NCBI GenBank assembly: GCA_020633825.1
Contig: JACKCV010000004.1
Coordinates: 248,001-312,000 of the forward strand
Reading direction: 5' to 3'
DNA: 64,000 bases
From: Fibrobacteria bacterium
GTDB taxonomy: Bacteria > Fibrobacterota > Fibrobacteria > UBA5070
Shown: in pieces, positions 8,503 to 17,647 of the stretch
How positions within the stretch are numbered: position 1 is the stretch's first letter
Layout: each line of letters opens with the position of its first letter
Notes under the pieces: model-generated
What the model was told of the DNA's origin: nothing
Seen by the model: only the letters and a program-made list of their open reading frames with translations
Database searches by the model: none
Program-made: the position numbers and the translations under genes

Positions 8503-9161
8503 CGATCGACTCCCTGCTCGGCCTGGGAGGAAGGGAGTTGGGCGGCAAGCACCGAGTCGACCGCCTGGACGGTGCGATCGACGCTGGCCTCGAGCAGACT
8601 GGACAAGGCCCGCACCACCAGAACGGGATCTTCCCCCTTCACCTCCCGGCGAAGGTCGAAGTCCTTGCCCCATACGACGCGATTGTCGGAGGCGCGCAGG
8701 AGATCCATGCGGACCTCGAGGTGGGCGAAGCGGCCGGCGGTGGACTGGTATTCCTCGAGGGACACGACACGCCCTCGGAGCTCCCAGTCCGGGGAATCCT
8801 CCTCGTATTGGTTCTGGATCGCCTGGAAGAGACGGATTTCGACCAGATGTTTGCGCACCATGTCGGAAACCACGTGCTCGGGACGCAGAGCCCAGCGATC
8901 CTTCCAGCGATACCGGATCTCGTGGGCGGAGGTCCGGTACACCAGTTCCTGTCGCTGGTAGGCTTCGCCCATCTCGAAGTTCCGGACCAGAAGGGTCACC
9001 GGCCAGGGGGCCTGCGACGCGCGAGCCTTGGAAACCTCCGGCACGTAGTCCAGGACGTAGTACCGATAGTCGCGAGGGCCCGCGTAGCACCCCCCCAGGA
9101 CCAATCCGACGACGACCGCGGCCGAAAAGGCACGGAAGAACCGCGAAGACCGGATGCTCAT
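8499..9161 (-). CDS. ABC-transport auxiliary lipoprotein (PqiC/DUF330-like)
   Basis: This 220-residue lipoprotein has a lipobox ending LVLGGC. The mature part starts YAGPRDYRYYVLDYVPE and contains the VRNFEMGEAYQRQELVYRTS segment, which corresponds to the Y..P.Y..R.LVYR core of PqiC-type auxiliary lipoproteins. Such proteins are attached to the inner leaflet of the outer membrane and work with MCE-domain proteins in lipid transport. Its ATG overlaps the mlaD-like stop (ATGA), and its own stop overlaps the next GTG. Gene order MlaE-MlaF-MlaD-PqiC supports the call. Confidence 0.82.
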   Translation of the reverse strand: MSIRSSRFFRAFSAAVVVGLVLGGCYAGPRDYRYYVLDYVPEVSKARASQAPWPVTLLVRNFEMGEAYQRQELVYRTSAHEIRYRWKDRWALRPEHVVSDMVRKHLVEIRLFQAIQNQYEEDSPDWELRGRVVSLEEYQSTAGRFAHLEVRMDLLRASDNRVVWGKDFDLRREVKGEDPVLVVRALSSLLEASVDRTVQAVDSVLAAQLPSSQAEQGVDR

Positions 9162-10042
9162 TCTCTCTCCCCCTTGTCGCCCGAGCGCAGAAGCGCCGCG
9201 GGATTGTCCCGGATCGTCTGACTGAAGTCCGTGAGGTTGCGCATGGTGGAGCGGAGGTCTTCCAGGGTGCGGTACACGTCCCCCTGCGAGCGACCGAGCA
9301 TCACGTCGGCTCGGCGCGCCACGCTGGCCAGGGCCGCGGCGGCCGAGTCCACCCGGAGGATCGCCTTGTCCGGCCGACCCGCGGACAACGAGCTGTCGAT
9401 GCGACGGATCATGCCCTGGACCTCGTGGGCCACCTTCGTCGCCTGGCTGTCCAGACGGGCCTCGCGGAGGCCCTCGGCCATTTCCGCGAAACTGCGCGAG
9501 CTGCGCGCCAGGTCCGCGAGGATGGAGTCGATCTTGCCCTGGGTTTCCCGCCGCGTCAGGTGGTCGAGGTTCTCCAGGACCCGCGCACTGGAACGGGCGA
9601 CGGTGTCGAGGGTGTTGAGAAGGCCCGTCGTGAGGCTGGGCCGGATGGCCAGGACCGCTCCCGCGGCGGCCTTGCCCGAGTCCGGAGTGCCCGGAACCAG
9701 CTCCAGGTACTTGAGGCCGGTGATCCCGAAGATCTCGAGGGTCGCCGTGGCGTCCTGGTACACGGGGGCGTCGGGTTCGATTTCGATCCCGATCAGGATC
9801 CGCTCGGGATCGGCCGGATCGAAGGTGAGCGACACGATGCTGCCCACTTCGATTCCGCGCAGGAGCACCTTGCCGCCGGTGGAGACTCCCGACACGGATT
9901 CCCCTCGGACCGCGCAGACCAGAGGCAGGGTCTTGCGGGCCAATCTCGAGCCCATGAGGAACACCACGGAGAGGATGGCCAGCACGAGGCCGCCCACCAG
10001 GAAGATCCCGGTCCAACGAAGCTGGGAGGAGGTCGGGTTCAT
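9158..10042 (-). CDS. MlaD-family MCE-domain protein
   Basis: The 294-residue product has one N-terminal membrane helix (IFLVGGLVLAILSVVFLMG) and a single MCE domain at about residues 40-115, recognisable by VSTGGKVLLRGIEVGSIVSL and the strand set ending GLKYLELVPG. A long helical tail follows, rich in Ala/Arg/Ser/Asp, as in longer MCE proteins that form periplasmic bridges. MCE proteins form the lipid-carrying ring of Mla-type transporters. ATG 10042 gives the membrane helix at the expected place; the upstream extension is Pro-rich and not conserved-looking. It starts 16 bases after the ATPase gene. Confidence 0.9.
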   Translation of the reverse strand: MNPTSSQLRWTGIFLVGGLVLAILSVVFLMGSRLARKTLPLVCAVRGESVSGVSTGGKVLLRGIEVGSIVSLTFDPADPERILIGIEIEPDAPVYQDATATLEIFGITGLKYLELVPGTPDSGKAAAGAVLAIRPSLTTGLLNTLDTVARSSARVLENLDHLTRRETQGKIDSILADLARSSRSFAEMAEGLREARLDSQATKVAHEVQGMIRRIDSSLSAGRPDKAILRVDSAAAALASVARRADVMLGRSQGDVYRTLEDLRSTMRNLTDFSQTIRDNPAALLRSGDKGERE

Positions 10043-10058
10043 GAAGCGGTACTCGGCA

Positions 10059-10838
10059 TCAGGTGAGGATCTCCCAGGAGGAGGAAAGGATGGCGTCGGC
10101 GGGATCGAGCCGCCGGGCGAAGAAGTCGCGGATCCGCGCGGGTCCATGGTCGAGGGCGTCCTGGAAGGGGCCGTCGAAGAGGACCTCGCCCAGGTGGAGG
10201 TAGAGGACCTTCTCGGCCAAGGCGCGGATCGAATCGAGTTCGTGGGTCACCAGGACGATGGACAGCCCCAGGGTGTCGCGCAGTTCCAGGAGCAGCTCGT
10301 CGAGCTCCTTGGACGTCAGGGGATCGAGACCGGCCGAAGGCTCGTCGCAGAACAGGATCCGGGGCTCGCGGACCAGGGCCCGCGCCAGGGCCGCGCGCTT
10401 GCGCATGCCCCCGGAGAGCTCCCCCGGGTACAATCCCCAGGCATGGGAAAGGCGGACTCGGGACAGGCGCGCACGCGCGATCTCCTCCGCGGCGCCGTCG
10501 GGTCGGATTCCGTCAAGCACCAGCGGGAGCATGACGTTCTGGCCGACCGTGAGGCTGGTCACCAGCGCGCCCTGCTGGAACAGGACCCCCAGATGGTTGC
10601 GGGCGCGGTCCGCGGCATGCCCCCCTGCGGCGAGATTTTCGCCGAGGACCCTCACCTCGCCGGACCAGGGGGTTTCCAGCCCCAGCACGTTGCGAAGGAA
10701 GGTCGATTTCCCGCTCCCCGAGCCGCCGAGCACCACCCGGATCTCCCCGGGGGCCACGTCGACGGAGACCTTCTTGAGGATTTCCCTGGTCCCGTACCCG
10801 GCGCGCAAGTCTCGCACCGAGAGCACGGGCTCCGGCAT
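10059..10838 (-). CDS. MlaF-like ABC transporter ATPase
   Basis: This is the 259-residue cytoplasmic ATPase of an Mla-type lipid transporter. The Walker A motif is GGSGSGKST (about residues 39-47), the Q-loop is in LFQQGAL, the ABC signature is ELSGGMRKRAALARAL, Walker B is RILFCDEPSAGLDP, and the switch histidine is in LVTHELDS. The signature variant LSGGM.KR is characteristic of MlaF. The gene lies 17 bases after the permease gene and 16 before the MCE gene. Confidence 0.93.
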   Translation of the reverse strand: MPEPVLSVRDLRAGYGTREILKKVSVDVAPGEIRVVLGGSGSGKSTFLRNVLGLETPWSGEVRVLGENLAAGGHAADRARNHLGVLFQQGALVTSLTVGQNVMLPLVLDGIRPDGAAEEIARARLSRVRLSHAWGLYPGELSGGMRKRAALARALVREPRILFCDEPSAGLDPLTSKELDELLLELRDTLGLSIVLVTHELDSIRALAEKVLYLHLGEVLFDGPFQDALDHGPARIRDFFARRLDPADAILSSSWEILT

Positions 10839-10855
10839 GGTCGGGTGCCGGGCCG

Positions 10856-11926
10856 TCACAGGTACAGCACCAGCGCGAAGGCGCAATCGGCGATGATGGT
10901 CCAGAAGATCCCCGCGACCACGGTGCTGGTGGTCGCGCGCCCCACGGCGTCGGATCCGCCATGCACGGAAAGTCCGATGCGGCAGGCGAGGAAGACGATG
11001 ATGAAGGCGAAGACCGCGCTCTTGACCAGGATCCAGAAGATGTCCTGGGCGACCACCGCCTCGGACAGGATCTGGAGGTACACGTCGGGGGAGAGCCCCA
11101 ACTCGAACACCGCGATCAGGAGGCCCGCGGAGATGCCGCACGCGCTGGCGAACAGGGCCAGGATGGGCATGGAGATCATCATGGCCAGAAGCCGGGGGGC
11201 CACGAGGAAGACGGCCTCCCGCGCCCCCATCGTGCGCAGCGCGTCGATCTCCTCCTGGACCTTCATGGAGGCGAGTTCGGCGGTGATCGCGCTCCCGGAG
11301 CGACCTGCGAGGATGACCGCGGTGAGCAGAGGCCCCACCTCGCGCGTGAAGGCCACGCCCATGAGGGTCGCCAGATGGATGGAAGCCCCGTATTCGGCCA
11401 GTTGCTGCCCCATCAACAGGGCGAGGGTCAATCCGATCAGGCCGGTCAGGAGAAGGACCACCGGAAGTGCCGTGGTCCCCAATTCGTGGAGCTGCCGCCA
11501 GGTGGCCCCGGGCCAGGTTCGCGAACGCCCTCCGGCGAGATCGAAGACGGCCCGGATCATTTCCACGGCGAAGACCGCCCCATCGCGCTGGTGGCGAGCC
11601 CACTTCCACCCTCGGGCCCCCATCGCCTCCAGGAAGGGAAGACCCGGGCGTGCCGGGGCGGCGGGAGCATCCGGTCCGGGATCCAACGCGTCGAGACGTT
11701 GCAGAAGCCGGGCGGTCGGGGATTTCAGGGCGAGACGACGGCCTGTTCGCGAGGCCTGCCGGCGTGCGTTGTGGAGGCATCCCGCCGCCAGGGCATCCAC
11801 TTCCTCGACCCGGTCGGAAAGCAGCAGCAGATCCTCCCGCTGGGCACGGTGGGCCAAGGCTCGGCCATCGCCGAGCGCCCAAGCTCGATCCAGGATTGCA
11901 GGTAGGGGGACTTCGACCACCTCCAC
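10856..11926 (-). CDS. MlaE-like permease with N-terminal STAS-like domain
   Basis: The 356-residue product carries an MlaE permease domain over its C-terminal 260 residues, with the family motifs REVGPLLTAVILAGRSGSA and ASMKVQEEIDALRTMGA and five to six membrane segments. The first about 85 residues resemble a STAS domain (EDLLLLSDRVEEVDALAAGC), as found fused to this permease family in several phyla. GTG 11926 is the first usable start in frame. The reading frame stays open further upstream without an ATG, so the first STAS strand may be incomplete. It heads the five-gene operon and is divergent from pepF. Confidence 0.88.
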   Translation of the reverse strand: MEVVEVPLPAILDRAWALGDGRALAHRAQREDLLLLSDRVEEVDALAAGCLHNARRQASRTGRRLALKSPTARLLQRLDALDPGPDAPAAPARPGLPFLEAMGARGWKWARHQRDGAVFAVEMIRAVFDLAGGRSRTWPGATWRQLHELGTTALPVVLLLTGLIGLTLALLMGQQLAEYGASIHLATLMGVAFTREVGPLLTAVILAGRSGSAITAELASMKVQEEIDALRTMGAREAVFLVAPRLLAMMISMPILALFASACGISAGLLIAVFELGLSPDVYLQILSEAVVAQDIFWILVKSAVFAFIIVFLACRIGLSVHGGSDAVGRATTSTVVAGIFWTIIADCAFALVLYL

Positions 11927-12211
11927 AAGGTAGCCCCAAAGAATCGATCCGATGACGCGCGCCCCTTTCCCCCCCGCGTCATTCCCGGCGCGGGAGGGAG
12001 TCCGACCCGTCGCCCTGCGGAGTGGAATCGAATCAGGATCGAAAAGTCCTCCATGCTTGCGCCCGACGGGACTCGGAGGTTCCGACGATCTGGCGCACCC
12101 GGCGTTCGCCAGTGCAGGGGGGGACGCATTTCCCCGCTGGACGGATCGACTCGGGTTTCCCACCTTGTGGACTTCGTCCCACCGGTCCAACAGACCCCGA
12201 GGAACTCGCCC

Positions 12212-14014
12212 ATGCTCGATGTCGCTTCCGCCCAGACTGCCGCCCAGGATTCCGCCAAGGGAGTCCGTTGGGACCTGTCGTCCCTCTACACGGGCCCCGA
12301 CGACCCGGTCCTCGACGGGGATTTCAAGGCGGCCGAGGCCGCGGTCGACCGCTTCACCGCCAACTGGAAGGGGAAGACCACCCATCTCGACCCGGAACAA
12401 GCGGGCCGGATGCTCGAGGAATTCGAGTCCGCGACCGAGATCCAGTGGCGCATCGGCTCGTGGACGTCCCTGGCCTACTCCATCGACAGCCAGAATCCGT
12501 CCATCATGGCCGTGCAAGCCCGCGCGCGCAAGCTCTTCTCCGATCTCGAGGCGCGGACCTCCTTCCTCACGGTGGAGATCAGCACCCTCGAGGATTCCCA
12601 GGTCGAGACCTGGTGGAGCGACGAACGGGCCTCGCGCTTGCGTCGCTGGGTGGAGGAATTGCGGAAGTACCGCAAGCACATCCTGTCCGAGCCGGAGGAA
12701 CGACTCGCCAGCCGCAAGGACCTGACCGGGAAATCCGCCACCGCCCAACTGTTCGACGACCTCACCAATTCCCTGACCTTCCCCTTCGACGACGGATCGG
12801 GACTTCGGGATCGCACCGGTGCGGAAATGCTGGCCTTCGGGCGGAACCCGGACCCGGCCCTTCGGAAGGCCGCGCACGAGGCGTTCCTCGGCGTGTACGC
12901 GCGCAACGGGCTGGTCCTCTCCCACGTGTTCAACACCCTGTGCCAGGATCACGAGATCGACATGGAGGTGCGCGGATACAGCCATCCCATGCAGCGCACC
13001 CACATGAACAATTCCCTCCCCGACGAGACCGTCGAGACCATGATGCGGGTCGTCCGGGAGAGCTACCCCATCGCCCAGAGGTTCTGGAAGGCCAAGGCGA
13101 AATTGCTGGGGATGGAAAAACTGGCCAACACCGACCTCTACGCCCCCATCTCCACCCGGGAACGTCCTCTTCCCTGGCCGGAAGCGGTGGAGACCGTGCT
13201 GTCGGCCTACGACACGTTCTCCCCGGAACTGGGGAACCTGGCGCGCAGGTTCCACGAGAACGGATGGATCGATGCGGAAGTCCGTCCCGGCAAGGAGGAT
13301 GGAGCCTTCTGCTCGGGTTCCTGGCCGTCCCACCATCCCTACGTCCTGATGAACTACACGGGCCTGCTCCGCGACGTGTACACCCTCGCCCACGAGCTGG
13401 GCCACGGGGTCCATTACAGCCTATCCTCCCGCCAACCGCTCTTCCTGTACGACGCCCCCCTGGTCCTGGCGGAAACCGCGAGCATCTTCGGGGAGCAGCT
13501 GCTCACCCTCAAGCTCCTCGAATCCGAGCAGGATCCCGAACTTCGTCGGGCCTTGCTGTGCAGTCGGATCGAGGACGCCATCTCGACGGCCTACCGCCAG
13601 AACGTCCTCACCGAGTTCGAACTTTCCGCGCATCTGGGGCGCAAGGACGGCCTCCTCTCCCAGGAGAAGCTGTGCGATCTCTGGTGGAAGGCCAACGCCG
13701 ACCTCTACGGGGACGCCGTCGCCATGAACTCCGCCTACCGCTGGGGATGGAGCTACATCCCCCATTTCATCCACACCCGGTTCTACTGCTACGCGTACAC
13801 CTTCGGCTTGCTGCTGGTCCTGGGGCTCTATCAGCGTTGGCGGGAGGAAGGGGAGGATTTCGTCCCGCGCTACCTCGAACTCCTCTCCAAAGGCGGGTCC
13901 GAAGACCCCGCCAAAGCCTGCGAGGCCGTGGGCATCCGGCTGGACGAGGATTTCTGGCGAGCGGGGAACCGCGCCATCGAATCCCTGGTGGCGGAATTCG
14001 AATCCCTGGTCTGA
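12212..14014 (+). CDS. pepF: M3-family oligoendopeptidase F
   Basis: A 600-residue cytoplasmic zinc endopeptidase. The zinc motif HExxH is in LAHELGHGVHY, and the third ligand is the Glu of VLAETASIFGEQ downstream, as in M3 enzymes. The N-terminal helical lobe (about 1-200) and TNSLTFPFDDGSGLR-type segment fit the pepF/M3 clade. ATG 12212 has GAGGAA 8 bases upstream and gives the usual family length; the frame is open upstream, but that part is unlike the family. It probably degrades short peptides. It is transcribed alone, divergent from the Mla-like operon and convergent with the HDOD gene. Confidence 0.94.
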   Translation: MLDVASAQTAAQDSAKGVRWDLSSLYTGPDDPVLDGDFKAAEAAVDRFTANWKGKTTHLDPEQAGRMLEEFESATEIQWRIGSWTSLAYSIDSQNPSIMAVQARARKLFSDLEARTSFLTVEISTLEDSQVETWWSDERASRLRRWVEELRKYRKHILSEPEERLASRKDLTGKSATAQLFDDLTNSLTFPFDDGSGLRDRTGAEMLAFGRNPDPALRKAAHEAFLGVYARNGLVLSHVFNTLCQDHEIDMEVRGYSHPMQRTHMNNSLPDETVETMMRVVRESYPIAQRFWKAKAKLLGMEKLANTDLYAPISTRERPLPWPEAVETVLSAYDTFSPELGNLARRFHENGWIDAEVRPGKEDGAFCSGSWPSHHPYVLMNYTGLLRDVYTLAHELGHGVHYSLSSRQPLFLYDAPLVLAETASIFGEQLLTLKLLESEQDPELRRALLCSRIEDAISTAYRQNVLTEFELSAHLGRKDGLLSQEKLCDLWWKANADLYGDAVAMNSAYRWGWSYIPHFIHTRFYCYAYTFGLLLVLGLYQRWREEGEDFVPRYLELLSKGGSEDPAKACEAVGIRLDEDFWRAGNRAIESLVAEFESLV

Positions 14015-14055
14015 TCGCGAACCTCGGCTCGGGAGAACCCGCGCCGAGTTTCCCA

Positions 14056-14943
14056 TCACATCGACTGGTCGATCAGGGCGAAGAATCCCTCGGCCTTCTC
14101 GAGCTCGCTCCGCAACGCCTCGCCCAACTCCGGGATGTCGAGCGGCGTGAGGCCGAGGATTTCCAGGACGGAGGTGTCGACGGGCCATTGTCCGAAGCCG
14201 ACGAAGGCGACGAATCCGGACACCTCGGCCAGATGGCTCGCGAGATGGATGATCGCAGCCTGTTCGCGACTGGACGTGGCCTCGGCCGGATTGATGTGGC
14301 TCGCGATGGGCTCGCGCAATTCGTCCGGCAAACCCCAGCGCTCGCAGAGCATCCCGCCCAGAGCCCCGTGGTCGGTTCCCAGGACGGCGCGCTCGATGGC
14401 CGGCAGAGGCTGAGCCCCCTCCTGCGCGGCTTCGCGGAGAACCGATTCGTACTCCGCCTGGACGGCGGAATCGAGGATCATCACCCCGATCTTGTGCAGC
14501 AGACCGGCCATGAACAGCGCTTCGGTATCGAGCCCCATGCGCCGACCCAGCTTGCGAGCCAGCAGCCGAGCGGCGAGAGCGGCGGCCACCGAGTGGCGCC
14601 ACACGCCGCGACGATCGAGGGATCCCTTGGCGCCGCGTCCGAGGATCTTCATCACCGACGCGGACATCACCAGGGATCGCACGGTCTGGAATCCAAGGAT
14701 GACGATCGCCTGGTCGACCGAAGAGATGGTTCGGGGAATTCCGTAGAACGCGGAATTCGCCAGGCGCAACACCTTCGCCGATAGGGCCAGATCCTGGCCG
14801 ATGAGCCGGGCGGCCTGATCGGCGCTGGCGTTTGGCTGATTGAGGATCTCGAGAGCTCGGGCAGCGATGGCAGGTAGCGTCGGCACCTGGCCCAAGCCTT
14901 CGACGATCGCCTTGAACTTGTCTGGAACGGTCGCGGTGGTCAT
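14056..14943 (-). CDS. HDOD domain-containing signalling protein
   Basis: The 295-residue protein has an HDOD domain over about residues 20-215: LPTLPAIAARALEILNQPNA, LIGQDLALSAKVLRLANSAFYG, then VDQAIVILGFQTVRSLVM. HDOD domains are catalytically dead relatives of HD phosphohydrolases and act in bacterial regulation, often of motility or cell cycle. The C-terminal 80 residues form helices with no clear partner domain. ATG 14943 was preferred to TTG 14979 because it removes a basic, unconserved lead. Nothing in the neighbours fixes the pathway. Confidence 0.88.
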   Translation of the reverse strand: MTTATVPDKFKAIVEGLGQVPTLPAIAARALEILNQPNASADQAARLIGQDLALSAKVLRLANSAFYGIPRTISSVDQAIVILGFQTVRSLVMSASVMKILGRGAKGSLDRRGVWRHSVAAALAARLLARKLGRRMGLDTEALFMAGLLHKIGVMILDSAVQAEYESVLREAAQEGAQPLPAIERAVLGTDHGALGGMLCERWGLPDELREPIASHINPAEATSSREQAAIIHLASHLAEVSGFVAFVGFGQWPVDTSVLEILGLTPLDIPELGEALRSELEKAEGFFALIDQSM

Positions 14944-14991
14944 CCCCTGGATCTTCCCATTTCGCAATCGTTTGCGCAATGCTCGGCAACC

Positions 14992-15019
14992 CTCCCCGGC
15001 CCGTTCGAGGCCCGGGGAG
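14992..15019 (-). terminator. GC-rich hairpin downstream of the exopolysaccharide operon
   Basis: CTCCCCGG and CCGGGGAG form the outer stem, with further inner pairing around a short loop (one bulge). It starts 18 bases after the stop of the last gene of the minus-strand operon. No T run follows, so it may act as a 3' end stabiliser rather than a classical terminator. Confidence 0.5.
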
Positions 15020-15036
15020 AGAATGGGGATGCCCCC

Positions 15037-15702
15037 TCAGGGAAGGGCGATGGAGCCGCCGGCCCCGGAGCCCGATGGACCGGCGTTCACGCCGCCCGGC
15101 CCCGGCCCCATTCCCTTGGGGGGCCAGGGGGGCAGGGAATCCCCTTGGATGCCGAGCCACCGAGGCGCCGTCCCCTCCGGACCGAGCACCACGATCTCCC
15201 AGTGCCCGGGAGGCACCAGGATCCGGAAGGAATCCACGCAGGACCGGGGAGCCAGTTGTCGGAAATGACTCCCGGGAAGCACGAAGATGGCTCCTTCGTA
15301 GGGAGCACAAGGCAGCCGCAAGGCCTTCGGGCGTCGGAGGACGATCTGGAAGGTGTCTCGGTCCTGCATGTCGATGCGTCGCAGGAACCCCACCAGGGAG
15401 TCTCCCTGCCAGGCTTCCAACCCCAGGCGCGCGCCTTTCCCCCGGCCCCGAGGGAACATCGCGTGCCCCGTGGAATCGACCCCTGCACTGTCGAGCCCCT
15501 CCGCCACCTGGTGGCTGTCGACCGGATCCGTCAAGAGCCAGATCCGCGCTTCGGGAAGGGCGTTCGCCAGGGTGTCGACCGCACGCGCCGCGATGTCGGA
15601 GGTTTCGAAGCCGCCGCCCGCCGACCGATCCGGATCGGCGTCGCTGGAGCAGGATCCGAGGATCGCGACCAGGGCCAGCGAAAGGGTCGATGGGATTCTC
15701 AT
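15037..15702 (-). CDS. Lipoprotein partner of the TIGR02147 protein
   Basis: The 221-residue product has a short signal and a lipobox (LALVAILGSC), so it is a predicted lipoprotein. The mature part has an IWLLTDP segment near residue 54, then strands such as DTFQIVLRRP and FRILVPPGHWEIVVLG, consistent with a small beta-rich domain. It ends in a Gly/Pro-rich tail. No enzymatic motif is visible. Its ATG overlaps the stop of the TIGR02147 gene (ATGA), so the two proteins are probably made together. A TIGR02147 gene followed by a lipoprotein gene is a recurrent arrangement in Fibrobacter; the function of these pairs is not known to me. Confidence 0.8.
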   Translation of the reverse strand: MRIPSTLSLALVAILGSCSSDADPDRSAGGGFETSDIAARAVDTLANALPEARIWLLTDPVDSHQVAEGLDSAGVDSTGHAMFPRGRGKGARLGLEAWQGDSLVGFLRRIDMQDRDTFQIVLRRPKALRLPCAPYEGAIFVLPGSHFRQLAPRSCVDSFRILVPPGHWEIVVLGPEGTAPRWLGIQGDSLPPWPPKGMGPGPGGVNAGPSGSGAGGSIALP

Positions 15703-16580
15703 GGAGGAGGTCTCCGGTCGCGAATGGCCAGAGGAAAGGCCTGGATGTTCACTTGGATGACCCGATCCGCCTCACGGTCCTCGCGAGCCATGTCGAGGAT
15801 TTCGCTTCGAAGATGCCGAAAACGATCCCTCAGACGCTCAAACGTAGCAGGAGACAAGGTGACCGTGAGGGTCGAAAGCGAACGTTCCGAGGGCGGGAAC
15901 CGATCCAGCGCCTCGGCCGCCAGCTTCAGGGTTTCCTTTCGGAAGGTGTCGATGGCGGTGGCCGCCAGGTCCCCGGTGGAGAGGACCGCCTCCGTCTTCC
16001 TCCAGATGCCCTTCGCGTCCTTTTCCACCAGGGACAGTCTCTGGAGGAGATCCAGGGCGTGTTTCACCTGGGTCGGAGTCGCCGGGGGGCGCAACATGCG
16101 CGCCAGGACCTTCGGGTCGCCATCCGACTCCACCAGATCGAGCAGTTCCCGGACCACCACGACCCACCAGTTCTCGCAGAATTCGATCTGGTCGGCCTCC
16201 AGCCGCGGGACTTTCCCCTTGCGCCAGGAGACGATCCGGTCCAGGAACAAGGCGCGCTCCTCCTGGCTGCGGGCCTGGTCGAAGAGGACCAGATGCTCGA
16301 AGTACCGGGACTCGACCCGACTCAACCCGAAGATGGCCGCCAGCCTCAGGGCTGCGGTGGGAGTGAGATTGGCCTCTCCAGACAGAATCCGACCAAAGAA
16401 GGCCGAGCTGGAGAATCCGGCCTTGGCGGCGATGGCCCGATGCGAGAATTTCCGGTCCCGCTCCTTGCGGGCCGCCCAGGCATCGGCGAGGTACCTCCTG
16501 TAATCGGTGTAGCCGAACAGATCCGGAGACCGGCCGATCTCGGACCCTTCCGCGCCCGGAGCCTCGTGCGCGGGCCTCAC
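15699..16580 (-). CDS. TIGR02147-family (Fibrobacter-type) putative regulator
   Basis: The 293-residue protein begins, after a short lead, with LFGYTDYRRYLADAW, the hallmark opening of TIGR02147. Next comes a helix-turn-helix-like segment (FSHRAIAAKAGFSSSAFFGR, then ILSGEANLTP) and a long helical body with the family features WWVVVVRELLDL and LSTLTVTLSPATFERLRDR. The N-terminal part suggests DNA binding. The helical body is of unknown role. GTG 16580 overlaps the stop of the GH26-like gene (GTGA). Being the eighth gene of an exopolysaccharide operon, it may regulate that operon, but this is inference. Confidence 0.88.
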   Translation of the reverse strand: MRPAHEAPGAEGSEIGRSPDLFGYTDYRRYLADAWAARKERDRKFSHRAIAAKAGFSSSAFFGRILSGEANLTPTAALRLAAIFGLSRVESRYFEHLVLFDQARSQEERALFLDRIVSWRKGKVPRLEADQIEFCENWWVVVVRELLDLVESDGDPKVLARMLRPPATPTQVKHALDLLQRLSLVEKDAKGIWRKTEAVLSTGDLAATAIDTFRKETLKLAAEALDRFPPSERSLSTLTVTLSPATFERLRDRFRHLRSEILDMAREDREADRVIQVNIQAFPLAIRDRRPPP

Positions 16581-17647
16581 GGCGACTCCGCGGGCGCGAA
16601 ACCCGAACGCACCATGCCCGGCCGCATGGTTCGCAGGGCCCCGTCGGAATGGGTGAATCCCCAATCCACCGGAATCCCCGTGGTGGAAGTCCAGGCCGGG
16701 TTGTCGAACACGACCACCGCCCGGATTTCCGGGAATGCCCCGTCGGCCAGGGCCCGCACCATGTCGCGCCACCAGTCGGTGCTCGATCCCCCGTGGGACG
16801 AAGTGCCCACTTCGGCGAGGATCACCGGCTTCCCGTACTTCTTCACGGGCTCCAGCTGGTGCTCGAGGAGTCTACGGAATCCGACCCAGGCCCCGTTCTC
16901 GGCCATCGTGCCGTAGTTGAAGATGTCGAGCCCGATCCAATCCACGTACTCGCGACCGGGCCAGGCCAGCGTATCCAGGCCGTCGAAGGGTGTCCAGACG
17001 AAGGCCGCGTTCCGGGCTCCCTCCTCGCGGAACAGGTCCACGATGCGCCTCCAGGCGGCGATCTGGATGTCCGGCGCGTTGCCATGGGGGCTCGACCAAC
17101 CATACCAGGGGTTCCCCAGCTCGTGCATCGGCCGGATCAGGATCGGTCGGCGGGAACGCACCACCTCCCGGGCCCAGCCTCGGATGAACCCGTCGAAACG
17201 ACCCTCCGCCACCGTGACCAGGCTCGACTCCGGATCCAGCACGGCTCCGTGCCGGAACGCCGACAGCCAGGGCTCCCAGGTCACCATCGGAAGGAGACCC
17301 GCGCGATGCGCCTTGGTCACGGCCTCGTCCTTGAACTCGTGTTCGGATCCGTCCCCCCAGGATTGGTACCACGAGGCCACACCGGGCCGCACCCCCAGGC
17401 TTTCGGCGATGGTGTAGTAGCGGGCGTAGTCCCAGGGAAGCTCGGGACGATACAACCCCCAAAGGCGTCTGCCCCGGGGAGGAACGACCTGGGCGTGGTC
17501 CTCGACCAGTCGGCACTCCACCTGCCGGTACCAGAGCTCCTTGCCCAGGCGGGAGGCCGTCTTGAAGACGGTGAGGTACACGACCACCAGCCCGGCGAGG
17601 GCGAAGAGGCCGAAGGTGAGGGGATTGCGTCGGAGCCGGCGGATCAC
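16577..17647 (-). CDS. Membrane-anchored GH26-like glycoside hydrolase
   Basis: The 356-residue protein has an N-terminal signal anchor (LTFGLFALAGLVVVYLTVF) and a TIM-barrel glycosidase domain. The acid/base Glu lies in RPMHELGNPWYGW, which matches the GH26 R-P-x-H-E pattern. The nucleophile candidate is the Glu of VILAEVGTSS. Substrate aromatic residues include WYQSW and WEPW. GH26 members cut beta-mannans and mixed-linkage glucans. Located between a polysaccharide synthase and a TIGR02147 gene, it more likely trims or releases the cell's own polymer, as BcsZ or AlgL do, than feeds on plant mannan. GTG 17647 overlaps the GT2 stop (GTGA). Confidence 0.86.
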   Translation of the reverse strand: MIRRLRRNPLTFGLFALAGLVVVYLTVFKTASRLGKELWYRQVECRLVEDHAQVVPPRGRRLWGLYRPELPWDYARYYTIAESLGVRPGVASWYQSWGDGSEHEFKDEAVTKAHRAGLLPMVTWEPWLSAFRHGAVLDPESSLVTVAEGRFDGFIRGWAREVVRSRRPILIRPMHELGNPWYGWSSPHGNAPDIQIAAWRRIVDLFREEGARNAAFVWTPFDGLDTLAWPGREYVDWIGLDIFNYGTMAENGAWVGFRRLLEHQLEPVKKYGKPVILAEVGTSSHGGSSTDWWRDMVRALADGAFPEIRAVVVFDNPAWTSTTGIPVDWGFTHSDGALRTMRPGMVRSGFAPAESP

